Origin: Oxalobacter paeniformigenes
GTDB taxonomy: Bacteria > Pseudomonadota > Gammaproteobacteria > Burkholderiales > Burkholderiaceae_D
Length of the DNA stretch: 64,000 bases
NCBI RefSeq assembly: GCF_027158465.1
Contig: NZ_JAMKYL010000004.1
Location: forward strand, 62,001-126,000
Direction: 5' to 3'
This document shows positions 1-7,840 of this stretch, piece by piece. Both the position numbers and the translations under genes were made by a program. The notes below the pieces were generated by a model. The model was not told the DNA's origin. It saw only the letters and a program-made list of their open reading frames with translations, and did not search any database. Numbering within the stretch: position 1 is the stretch's first letter; the number at the start of each line of letters is the position of its first letter.

Positions 1-711
1 GGACTTGTCGGTATCCTTGAGTGTACCGGCATTCATCATCTGGCGCAGTCTGAGCAGTTCTGCGCTGGACTGCGTCAGGTTCAGATAAATTGGATCGATC
101 TGCTGGATGGTAGCCAGCAGCGTTGCTTCGTTCTGGCCGACCAGAGCGCCTTCCGTCACCATCTGGCGACCGATTCTGCCTGAAATCGGGGCGGTCACAC
201 GGGCATATTCCAGATTCAGGTTGGCTCTGACCAGTTCGGCCTTTGCTGCATCCACATCGGCAGCCGCCTGTTTCTGTGCGGCGACGGCGTCATCATATTC
301 CTGTTTGCTGACGGCATTGATCTTGACCAGCGGTGTGTAACGTTTCAGTTTCAGATCGGCCTGGACCAGGTTGGCTTTTGCACGTGCCAGCGTAGCCTTG
401 GCGCTTTGTACGGCGGCCTGATAGTCGCGTGGGTCGATCTGGAACAGAAGTTGTCCCTGTTTGACATAGGAACCTTCTTCAAATGCGCGTTTGAGAATGA
501 TGCCGGGTACCCGTGCACGAACTTCGGCTGTACGGAAAGACTCGATTCTTCCGGGCAATTCATTTTCGATCGCCATTTTTTCAGGGGTGATCGTAACAAA
601 AGCCGCTTCAGGCAACGGAGCAGGTGGTGCTTCTTTTTCACCGCAGGCAACCAGCAATGTGGCGGCGATGAAAACGGTACTTGCATTTCTGAAAATGGAA
701 AAAGGTTTCAT
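1..711 (-). CDS. acrA: RND efflux periplasmic adaptor (AcrA/MexA/TtgA family), C-terminal part cut by window edge
   Basis: Membrane fusion protein that would link an RND inner-membrane pump to an outer-membrane channel for multidrug export. The 237 codons present start at an ATG whose product has a lipoprotein signal with a lipobox ending LVAC (Cys about residue 19). It continues with the typical adaptor pattern: beta-barrel entry, the lipoyl half-motif around EVRARVPG, then an alanine-, lysine- and glutamine-rich alpha hairpin (residues about 100-155), then the returning lipoyl strand with the TAPISGRIG signature. The C-terminal half lies outside the window, and an acrB-like pump gene is expected beyond position 1. 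The gene is divergent from a TetR regulator with a palindrome between them, which is the acrR-acrAB arrangement. The family call is strong; the substrate cannot be told. Confidence 0.9.
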   Translation of the reverse strand, partial: MKPFSIFRNASTVFIAATLLVACGEKEAPPAPLPEAAFVTITPEKMAIENELPGRIESFRTAEVRARVPGIILKRAFEEGSYVKQGQLLFQIDPRDYQAAVQSAKATLARAKANLVQADLKLKRYTPLVKINAVSKQEYDDAVAAQKQAAADVDAAKAELVRANLNLEYARVTAPISGRIGRQMVTEGALVGQNEATLLATIQQIDPIYLNLTQSSAELLRLRQMMNAGTLKDTDKS

Positions 712-925
712 GGGTCTTCAAAAGAAAATGAATCCATTTCCCGTCGGAACAGGGATCTGGAAATGCTTGTGTGTAAACAAATAAAATGCATCGCCTCACA
801 TGACGGAGACGGAAAAATAACATACAATCATGAATGTATTTAAACGATTCTGCGCATTATCGGTCAGAAATGCTTTTCTCGCAATAAGCTTTATAATTTG
901 TTACATATTGTAAATCAGGAGTCTT
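712..925. promoter_or_regulatory. Divergent acrA/tetR control region with AcrR-like operator
   Basis: This 214-base gap holds the promoters for both divergent genes. Positions 819-842 contain an imperfect inverted repeat (ACATACA ... TGAATGTATTT) that, from memory, closely resembles the 24-bp AcrR operator of Escherichia coli (ACATACAT ... GAATGTATGT). AT-rich stretches at 886-915 are likely promoter elements for the repressor gene. The operator assignment is by resemblance and position; no binding data are implied. Confidence 0.6.
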
Positions 926-1558
926 ATGGAACGCGCCGGCAGGAAAAAGACGCTGGAAACCCGTGATCGTATTCTGGATGCGGCAGAAGATGTATTCAAT
1001 GAGTCCGGATATTCCAATACGACCCTAAACGAGATTGCGGAAGCTGCGGGTGTGACCCGTGGCGCGATCTACTGGCATTTCAAGAACAAGGAAGACCTGT
1101 TTCAGGCCATGTGCTTGCGGATACGGGTTCCGATGGATGCGCTGATCGAGGGGATCGTCGAAAAGGGTGTGAACGATCCTATCGCCCAGCTGAGCAGGAC
1201 ACATGAAACCATCATGCTGGAAGTCATCAACAACCCGCATTACCGGAAGGTGTTGAATATCCTGTTCCATAAGTGTGAATTCACGCGTGAGACGGACCAG
1301 ATCGTCATCCAGCAAAAGGAATGGCATACCTATTCGAGAAACATTATCCGGACGATTCTGGTCAATGCACAGAAAAAGGCGCAATTGCCAGCTGATCTCG
1401 ATATCGAGCTGGCGTGCAATTTGCTGGGGTTCATGTTCCGTGGATTGCTGGCAGACTGGCTGTTCATGCCGGACAGTTTCGACCTGATCGAAAATGCCCG
1501 GAAAGTGAACGATGCCGTGTTCGAACTGATGCGAACTAGCGTACACCTGAAAAAATGA
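926..1558 (+). CDS. acrR: TetR-family repressor (AcrR/TtgR type)
   Basis: Transcriptional repressor expected to control the divergent efflux operon and its own gene. The 210-residue product has the standard length. The N-terminal TetR helix-turn-helix lies at residues about 11-57, with the family signature around TLNEIAEAAGVTRGAIYWHF followed by KNKEDLF. The remaining residues form the helical ligand-binding and dimerisation domain, whose divergence fits binding of diverse hydrophobic drugs. An AGGAGT ribosome site precedes the ATG. The AcrR/TtgR sub-family assignment comes from similarity of the DNA-binding region plus divergence from an acrA-like gene; the inducing ligand is unknown. Confidence 0.88.
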   Translation: MERAGRKKTLETRDRILDAAEDVFNESGYSNTTLNEIAEAAGVTRGAIYWHFKNKEDLFQAMCLRIRVPMDALIEGIVEKGVNDPIAQLSRTHETIMLEVINNPHYRKVLNILFHKCEFTRETDQIVIQQKEWHTYSRNIIRTILVNAQKKAQLPADLDIELACNLLGFMFRGLLADWLFMPDSFDLIENARKVNDAVFELMRTSVHLKK

Positions 1559-1567
1559 AATTCCGGT

Positions 1568-4147
1568 TCAGAATGCTCTTCTGAAAAAACGGAGGCATGA
1601 GATCAGACCGGTGAAACAGGCGGTTGCACCGATCGCGATCAGAGTATCGACCAGTCCGACTGCCCCAAAATGGAACAACGCCTGTATTGGCGGAATGAAA
1701 ATACCCGCCAGCAGGACAGCGACCGTGACAGCCAGCACCGACCAGAGGATGCTGTTTTTTTGTCCAAGCGATGCGATGAATGAACGACTCCAGGATCGGT
1801 TGACCAGAATCAGCCAGATGTCGCCTGCGATCATGGCGGTGAAGGTCAATGTTCTGGCCTGTTCCGTGTCGAAACCGTACAGGTGGGCGGCCCAGTAAAC
1901 CAGGACGACCCATGCCAGCAGGGCGATACCTTGTTTGACGCCCAGCCACAGGATCGATTTGTCGAAGATGCGTGCATTTGTCGGACGCGGTGGCCTTGTC
2001 ATGACGTCTTTTTCTTCCGGTTCATTTTCAAATGCGACAGAGCAGATCGGATCGACCATCAGCTCGAAAAAGACGATATGGATGGGCAGGAGCATCAATG
2101 GCCAGCCCAGCATGACCGGAATCAACGACAATCCGGCGATGGGGATATGAGCCGCCACGATAAAGACAACGGCCTTCCGGATGTTGTCGAAGATGCGGCG
2201 ACCGAGTCTGACGGCACAGACGATAGAGGAAAAATCGTCGTTTAGCAGAACCAGTGCAGCTGATTCGCGTGCGACATCGGTTCCGCGTTCTCCCATGGCG
2301 ATACCGATATGGGCCGATTTCAGTGCCGGAGCATCATTGACGCCATCACCGGTCATGGCGACGATTTCGCCGTTTTCTTTCAGCGCGTTGACCAGTTGCA
2401 GTTTTTGTTCCGGCGTAGCGCGACAGAAAATATTGCCATTTTTGACGCGTTCACGCAGTTCGCCAGGTGGCAGCGTTTCCATTTCATGTCCGGCAAGAAC
2501 CTTGCCGCTGGCGTCCAGACCTGCCTCCTCGGCGATTTTCCGGGCGGTAGCCGGGTAGTCACCCGTAATCATCATGACTCGTATACCGGCGGCAAGACAT
2601 TCTCTGACGGCATTCGGAACGGCAGGACGAAGCGGATCGGACAAGCCGATGATACCCAGGAATTCGAAATGAAAATCATGCTGTTGCGACGGCAGTTCGC
2701 CTTGCCGGAATGCGGCACGTGCCACAGCCAGTACACGCAAGCCTTGACGTGCGAGTGAATCGACCTGTGCCGAAATGACAGCTGTTGTTCCTGCATCGAG
2801 GTGGCAAAGGTCGATGATGGCTTCCGGTGCACCCTTGGCGGCGATGACATACTGGCTCAGATCGGGAGAACGCCAGACACGGGAGATAGCGAGCAATTCA
2901 CGAGAAAGGGGATATTCCTCGACCAGACTCCAGCTGTCGTGGATATGTTCCGTTCCGGCCAGAACCTGTCGTCCTGTTTGCTGGATGGCGCTTTCCATCG
3001 GATCGAATGGATCGCGCTGGCTTGAGAGCATCGCGAATTCCAGCGTTTCATGGAAGTGTTCGGGAAAATTGTCATGTTCCAGCGACGCGGCATCTTCGAA
3101 AATATAGGTTTGCCCATCTACCATGATGTGGGAAAGCACCATACGGTTTTGCGTAAGCGTACCGGTCTTGTCCACGCACAATACCGTGGCGGCACCCAGC
3201 ATTTCGATCGCCGGTATCTGGCGGGTCAGCACTCTTTTTTTTGCCATGCGCCATGCGCCAAGACCGAGAAAAATCGCGAGAACCAGCGGAAATTCCGCTG
3301 GCATGATGCTCATGGCGAGGGTAAGACCGGCAAGAATGCCGTGCAGCCAGTCATGTCGTGTCATGCCGTACCAGACTACTAGCAAGATGACCAGTGCGGT
3401 GCTGGCGGTGGCGACGACACGGACGGCCTGTCGTGTTTCGGCCTGTACGCGGCTGGTTTCCGTTTTTTGTGTGGAAATCGCCTTGCCGATTTTTCCCAGT
3501 TCGGTGTTTTCGCCGATGGCGGTGACTCTGGCGATACCGGTTCCCTGAACGACGAGCGTACCGGAAAACAGATAGGGCAGATCGTCGCCACCCGGTTTGA
3601 CGGCAGGCAAAGGGGTATCCGGAGCGATGATCTGTTTCCTGACAGGGACTGATTCACCGGTCAACAGCGATTCATCAACCGAAAGGCTTTGCGTTTCCAG
3701 CAAGAACGCATCTGCCGGAACACGGTCGCCCTCCGACAAAAAGACGATATCATCTGTGACAACATCCCGTCCGGCGATCCGTTTTTGCATACCGTCACGC
3801 AATACCAAGGCACGAGGGCTGCTCAAATCGCGCAGGGCTTCCAGTGTCCGTTCGCTTTTGCGCTCCTGCAAAAAACTCATGGTGACGATGATGCAGACCG
3901 ATCCGAGCAGAATCAGCGCATCTTCCAGACTGCCGATAATCAGATAAATGATGCCGCAGGACAACAGAAGCAGGAACATGGGTTCCGAGACGACATCCCA
4001 TGCGATGGACAGGATCGAGTGGGGTTTGGATGATGACAGCTCATTCGGTCCTTCGCGAAGATGTTTTTCCTGGGCGGTTTTTTCGCTCAGTCCTTCGATG
4101 GGCAGGTCTGGTGTCGTCCGGCTTTCGTTCTGTGGGAAAGATGGCAT
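1568..4147 (-). CDS. P-type cation-transporting ATPase
   Basis: Integral membrane ATPase of about 859 residues, related to P2-type calcium/cation pumps. Visible motifs in order: N-terminal cation-ATPase domain (GLSEKTAQEKHLREGPNEL), the LTGES actuator loop, the membrane motif MPAEFPL, the phosphorylation site DKTGTLT, the nucleotide-binding KGAPEA, and the hinge MTGDGVNDAPALK, followed by four or more C-terminal membrane helices. The PEFP membrane motif differs from the PEGLP of classical calcium pumps, so the ion is uncertain. I chose the ATG at 4147; an in-frame ATG at 4255 lies inside the transaldolase terminator hairpin and is unlikely. The stop lies 10 bases from the convergent TetR gene. 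Confidence 0.88.
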   Translation of the reverse strand: MPSFPQNESRTTPDLPIEGLSEKTAQEKHLREGPNELSSSKPHSILSIAWDVVSEPMFLLLLSCGIIYLIIGSLEDALILLGSVCIIVTMSFLQERKSERTLEALRDLSSPRALVLRDGMQKRIAGRDVVTDDIVFLSEGDRVPADAFLLETQSLSVDESLLTGESVPVRKQIIAPDTPLPAVKPGGDDLPYLFSGTLVVQGTGIARVTAIGENTELGKIGKAISTQKTETSRVQAETRQAVRVVATASTALVILLVVWYGMTRHDWLHGILAGLTLAMSIMPAEFPLVLAIFLGLGAWRMAKKRVLTRQIPAIEMLGAATVLCVDKTGTLTQNRMVLSHIMVDGQTYIFEDAASLEHDNFPEHFHETLEFAMLSSQRDPFDPMESAIQQTGRQVLAGTEHIHDSWSLVEEYPLSRELLAISRVWRSPDLSQYVIAAKGAPEAIIDLCHLDAGTTAVISAQVDSLARQGLRVLAVARAAFRQGELPSQQHDFHFEFLGIIGLSDPLRPAVPNAVRECLAAGIRVMMITGDYPATARKIAEEAGLDASGKVLAGHEMETLPPGELRERVKNGNIFCRATPEQKLQLVNALKENGEIVAMTGDGVNDAPALKSAHIGIAMGERGTDVARESAALVLLNDDFSSIVCAVRLGRRIFDNIRKAVVFIVAAHIPIAGLSLIPVMLGWPLMLLPIHIVFFELMVDPICSVAFENEPEEKDVMTRPPRPTNARIFDKSILWLGVKQGIALLAWVVLVYWAAHLYGFDTEQARTLTFTAMIAGDIWLILVNRSWSRSFIASLGQKNSILWSVLAVTVAVLLAGIFIPPIQALFHFGAVGLVDTLIAIGATACFTGLISCLRFFRRAF

Positions 4148-4212
4148 GGTTGTCAGCGAAATAAAATTGTCTTGTGTAACCCAAATGAGAACGCGTCCTA
4201 TTAAGACGGGTT

Positions 4213-4262
4213 CCAAAACCACAAATGGTGTTTTCCCCTGAAGGGAAAACACCATTTGTGAA
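4213..4262 (-). terminator. Transaldolase terminator, 18-bp perfect stem
   Basis: An 18-bp perfect stem pairs 4220-4237 with 4243-4260 around a five-base loop. On the minus strand it is followed by GGTTTTGG, a short T run. It lies just downstream of the tal stop and upstream of the ATPase start. The stem is unusually long for an intrinsic terminator. Confidence 0.7.
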
Positions 4263-4282
4263 AAAACGATATATGTAAAGTA

Positions 4283-5218
4283 TCAGCGAAGTTCGTCGAT
4301 CATTTTCTCCAGTTTGACGGTATCGGCACAGAAAAGCCGGATACCTTCCGAGAGTTTTTCGGTTGCCATGGCATCGTTGTTGACGGAGAGTCGGAAGGTT
4401 TTTTCATTGTAGGATACTTTTTCGACAGGATCCATGGACGCCTGTTCAGGAGACAGTTTCCGTTTGACAGGAGTATCCGAGTCGGAAAGTTTCTGCAACA
4501 ATTCTGGACTGATCGTCAAGAGGTCGCAACCGGCCAGTTCGATGATTTGCGATGTATTGCGGAAGCTGGCACCCATGACTTCCGTGGCATATCCGAACTT
4601 GCGGTAGTAATTGTAAATCCGTTTGACGGATTGTACACCGGGGTCTTCAGCGCCGGTATATTCGTTGCCCGTCTGTTTTTTGTACCAGTCATAGATACGT
4701 CCGACGAACGGTGAAATCAGCTGGACATTCGCTTCGGCGCAAGCCACGGCCTGCGGAAGCGAAAACATGAGGGTCATATTGCAACGGATGCCTTCTTTTT
4801 GCAGGACTTCGGCCGCCCGTATACCTTCCCATGTTGAGGCGATCTTGATGAGAACACGTTCGGTGGGAATACCTGCGCTGTTGTACAGTGCGATGAGCTC
4901 ACGCCCTTTACGGATACTGCCTTCCGTATCGAATGACAGGCGTGCGTCCGCTTCTGTCGAAACGCGTCCTGGAACGATTTTCAGAATTTCGACACCGAAT
5001 GCGACCAGCAGGCGATCCATGATTGCTTCTGTGGATTTGTCGCGGTTGTCCCGGACGGTTTTTTCGAGCAGTGCATGATAAGTATCTTTCTGGACGGCAC
5101 GCAGTATCAGTGACGGATTGGTCGTCGAATCCTGCGGCGAATAACGTTGGATCGATTGGAAATCTCCCGTGTCGGCGACGACAGTCGTATATTGTTTCAG
5201 TTGGTCCAGCTGGCTCAT
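4283..5218 (-). CDS. tal: Transaldolase (TalB type)
   Basis: Cytosolic pentose-phosphate enzyme moving a dihydroxyacetone unit from sedoheptulose-7-phosphate to glyceraldehyde-3-phosphate. The product is 311 residues, close to the 317 of E. coli TalB. The Schiff-base lysine is in IKIASTWEGIRAAE, and the downstream segments CNMTLMFSLPQA and LISPFVGRIYDWY are diagnostic. The start at 5218 is preceded by TGAGGAC at good spacing; an upstream in-frame ATG would only add a non-conserved extension. The gene lies downstream of pgi on the same strand, so sugar-phosphate interconversion genes are grouped. No transketolase or glucose-6-phosphate dehydrogenase gene is present here. Confidence 0.95.
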   Translation of the reverse strand: MSQLDQLKQYTTVVADTGDFQSIQRYSPQDSTTNPSLILRAVQKDTYHALLEKTVRDNRDKSTEAIMDRLLVAFGVEILKIVPGRVSTEADARLSFDTEGSIRKGRELIALYNSAGIPTERVLIKIASTWEGIRAAEVLQKEGIRCNMTLMFSLPQAVACAEANVQLISPFVGRIYDWYKKQTGNEYTGAEDPGVQSVKRIYNYYRKFGYATEVMGASFRNTSQIIELAGCDLLTISPELLQKLSDSDTPVKRKLSPEQASMDPVEKVSYNEKTFRLSVNNDAMATEKLSEGIRLFCADTVKLEKMIDELR

Positions 5219-5428
5219 AAATGTCCTCATGCAATGGGTTGAACGGGAAAGGGACAATCGATATTAAATCATATTATGAGGATGGCGGGAGCGGGTTTTC
5301 GAGATATGGCAATCCCGCTGTCACAAAAGGCGAAAATGACACGGTTCCGGTATCGGATTCAGTCCGTCCTGTTCTGATGCACAGTGTACGCGTGCCGGTA
5401 CATCTGATGAAACCGGTACCGTCGCGAC

Positions 5429-7072
5429 TTATTTCATGGCGGCTTTTGCCAGTGCGATCAGTCCTGCAGTCGAACTGTCGTGCATTTGCTCAGGCTGGCC
5501 TTCCAGTTCGTTCTGGATCGTTTTTGCCAGAATCTTGCCCAGTTCGACACCCCACTGGTCGAAACTGTTGATGTTCCAGATAACGCCTTCGACGAACGTT
5601 TTGTGTTCGTACAGAGCAATCAGCGCTCCCAGCGTTTCTGGACGCAAGACGTTCATGAGAATGGTATTGCTCGGGCGGTTTCCGGGGAAAGTGCGTTGCG
5701 GAATCTGGATGGCCATTTCTTCCGCATCCATATGCTGGGCTGAAAGTTCGTTTCTGACCTGTTCGGCTGTTTTTCCGCGCATCAGTGCTTCGGATTGTGC
5801 GAAACAGTTTGCCAGCAGGGCAGCGTGATGTTTTGGCAGGGTATGATGCGGTGTCAGGGCAGTGATGAAGTCGACGGGAATGATATCGGTTCCCTGATGC
5901 AGCAACTGGAAATAGGCATGTTGCCCGTTGGTGCCGATATTTCCCCAGATGACAGGGCAACTGTCATATTCTACGGGTTTGCCGTTTTTTTGGGTTTGCT
6001 TGCCGTTGCTTTCCATTTCGAGCTGTTGCAGATAATTCGGAAAACTGAACAAATCCTGCAGGTAGGGGGCGATGGAAACGGAAGAAAAACCCAGGAAGTT
6101 CCGGTTCCAGATGGCGATCAGTCCGAGAATCACTGGCATGTTCGATGCCAGCGGCGCGTACCGGAAATGAACGTCCATGGCGTGTGCGCCTGCCAGAAAT
6201 TCCGTGAAATGATTGTAGCCGATGGCCAGCATGACAGGCAGGCCGATGGCAGACCAGACGGAATAGCGTCCGCCGACCCAGTCCCAGAAAGGGAACAGGT
6301 TTTCGGCAGGGATGCCGAATCGTGCGACAGCTTCCGTATTGGTGGAAATGGCGATGAAATGCCGGTACAGGTCGCGGACGGTGCCGTAATTGAGAAACCA
6401 GCTGCGCGCCGCATGGGCGTTGAGCATGGTTTCCAGTGTCGTGAACGTTTTGGATGCAATAATGAACAGGGTCGTTTCCGCGTTGACTTTTTGCAGGATG
6501 GCATCCAGATCGTGGCCATCCACATTGGCGACGAAATGGACGTTGATGCCCTTGACATGGAAAGGGCGCAGTGCCTGACAAACCATGCGTGGTCCCAGAT
6601 CGGAGCCGCCGATGCCGATATTGACGATATCGGTGACGGGCTTGCCTGAATAGCCTTTCCATTCCCCTGCATGAACTTTTTCGGTAAACAGGCGCATCTT
6701 TTCCAGTACCGACTGAATATCCGCAATGATGTTTTTGCCATTGAACATGACCGTTTCGCTGCGTGGCGCACGCAATGCCGTATGCAATACGGCACGATGT
6801 TCCGACGTATTGATTTCATCGCCGGCAAACAATGCTTCACGCTTTTCTTCCAGATGACATTGCCGCGAGAGTTCGATAAGCAACCCCATCGTTTCGTCCG
6901 TCAGAAAATTTTTCGAGAAATCGAGAAACAGTCCGCCGGCTGTCAGGGTCATGGCGGGAAAACGGTCCGGATGATCGGCAAAAAGTGCTTTCAGCGACCA
7001 TGTGCGGGCATCTTCTGCATGTCGGACGAGTTTCTGAAATACGGCGGTATGGACAAGGCTGGTTGTATTCAT
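5429..7072 (-). CDS. pgi: Glucose-6-phosphate isomerase
   Basis: Interconverts glucose-6-phosphate and fructose-6-phosphate in the cytosol. The product is 547 residues, essentially the E. coli length (549). Recognisable sites include GIGGSDLGPRM (phosphate binding), ASKTFTTLETM, the PGI signature around GGRYSVWSAIGLP, and the C-terminal region with FDQWGVELGK. I chose the ATG at 7072 (MNTTSLVH) because the 20 codons upstream look unrelated to the family. It probably forms a loose transcription unit with tal, 210 bases downstream; that gap contains no gene. No clear terminator follows pgi, so read-through into tal is plausible. Confidence 0.95.
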   Translation of the reverse strand: MNTTSLVHTAVFQKLVRHAEDARTWSLKALFADHPDRFPAMTLTAGGLFLDFSKNFLTDETMGLLIELSRQCHLEEKREALFAGDEINTSEHRAVLHTALRAPRSETVMFNGKNIIADIQSVLEKMRLFTEKVHAGEWKGYSGKPVTDIVNIGIGGSDLGPRMVCQALRPFHVKGINVHFVANVDGHDLDAILQKVNAETTLFIIASKTFTTLETMLNAHAARSWFLNYGTVRDLYRHFIAISTNTEAVARFGIPAENLFPFWDWVGGRYSVWSAIGLPVMLAIGYNHFTEFLAGAHAMDVHFRYAPLASNMPVILGLIAIWNRNFLGFSSVSIAPYLQDLFSFPNYLQQLEMESNGKQTQKNGKPVEYDSCPVIWGNIGTNGQHAYFQLLHQGTDIIPVDFITALTPHHTLPKHHAALLANCFAQSEALMRGKTAEQVRNELSAQHMDAEEMAIQIPQRTFPGNRPSNTILMNVLRPETLGALIALYEHKTFVEGVIWNINSFDQWGVELGKILAKTIQNELEGQPEQMHDSSTAGLIALAKAAMK

Positions 7073-7406
7073 GGCAAACGGCAGGATAAAAAGTTGTCGC
7101 TGTGAATGCGGGAAAAGTTTTACAACAATCATTTGACACTATAAACCGGATTTGGCATGACGCGGCGTTATAACGGGAAAACCTGTCGAAAAAACAGGGA
7201 TTGCCGCTTGAATCGGCCAAACAGTTATGGTTGTACGGAAGAAAACCGTAAAACACGGCAATAGGCAAAATGAAGGTAAAAAGACCCGAAAAGCATTTGT
7301 CTGATGAGCCGAAAAAACGTGGTATGGAGAAAAACTGTTGTTTGCTGGCAACGATTACTGAAGGGTATTGTGTTGCGAATAAATTTGCGGCTATAATGAC
7401 ATTTTT
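7073..7406. other. Non-coding gap between pgi and tRNA-Val
   Basis: No credible gene on either strand. It should hold the pgi promoter; a TATAGT-like minus-strand -10 lies near 7136-7141. At its right end it holds the tRNA promoter, with TATAAT at 7392-7397 and a weak TTGTGT -35 at 7368-7373 (18-base spacer), placing the start of transcription only a few bases before the mature tRNA. Confidence 0.5.
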
Positions 7407-7483
7407 AGGCGCGTAGCTCAGCTGGTTAGAGCACTACCTTGACATGGTAGGGGTCGTTGGTTCGAGTCCAATCGTGCCTACCA
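7407..7483 (+). tRNA. tRNA-Val (anticodon GAC), CCA encoded
   Basis: A 77-base cloverleaf. The acceptor stem AGGCGCG pairs with CGTGCCT (one G-T pair), followed by discriminator A and an encoded CCA at 7481-7483. The D arm is GCTCAGCTGGTTAGAGC. The anticodon stem CTACC/GGTAG frames loop TTGACAT, giving anticodon GAC for valine codons GUC/GUU. The T arm contains GGTTCGAGTCC. It is a solitary tRNA gene with its own promoter and terminator. Confidence 0.97.
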
Positions 7484-7491
7484 GATTTCCG

Positions 7492-7525
7492 AAAATGCCG
7501 TGCTCGATAGCACGGCATTTTTTTT
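7492..7525 (+). terminator. tRNA-Val intrinsic terminator
   Basis: Perfect 10-bp stem ATGCCGTGCT / AGCACGGCAT (7495-7504 with 7509-7518), tetraloop CGAT, then a run of eight T. Textbook rho-independent terminator nine bases after the encoded CCA. Confidence 0.93.
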
Positions 7526-7840
7526 GGCATGGTTTTGGCCGCGAGTTGATTCCTTGATTTTTTCAGGTGTATTTGTGGCAAGGTGTGTTACTGGAATCGT
7601 TAATCGTCGGTAGGCGGTGTGCCGTGCCAGGAGTCGCGTGTTGCCGTTTTTTCGTTTCGGGTGTGCGGTTTCTGTGCTAAAGTTGGTACTTTGTGATGCC
7701 GATCCGGAAAAGCGGGTTTGTCTGTATGGATGCCGGTTGCGGGTGATCGGCGAGCGCGGCGGTGCCGCGTTTGTTTTTTGTGTTGCGGATGGTTCATGAC
7801 GGTCTTGTGCCGTCTTTTTGTGTTGGATTTGGAGATCAAG
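7526..7840 (+). promoter_or_regulatory. thrS upstream leader with two terminator-like hairpins
   Basis: No gene is visible in this 315-base stretch. Near its 3' end are two consecutive intrinsic-terminator-like structures. The first is CGCGGC-GGT-GCCGCG at 7755-7769, followed by TTTGTTTTTT. The second is GACGG / CCGTC at 7798-7802 and 7810-7814 with a seven-base loop, followed by five T. The second ends about 22 bases before the thrS start. If transcription starts upstream of both they would act as attenuators; this is inferred from structure only. The ThrRS-binding autoregulatory operator known in E. coli is a precedent for leader control of this operon, but I could not identify a tRNA-like arm here. 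Confidence 0.45.

Noticed and set aside
5795..6649. 284-codon plus-strand open frame opposite pgi
   Set aside because: Shadow of pgi; composition and lack of recognisable motifs fit the antisense frame of a well-conserved gene.
7696..7746. 16-codon open frame ahead of the thrS leader hairpins as a leader peptide
   Set aside because: No ribosome site and no run of threonine codons, so no support for ribosome-mediated attenuation.
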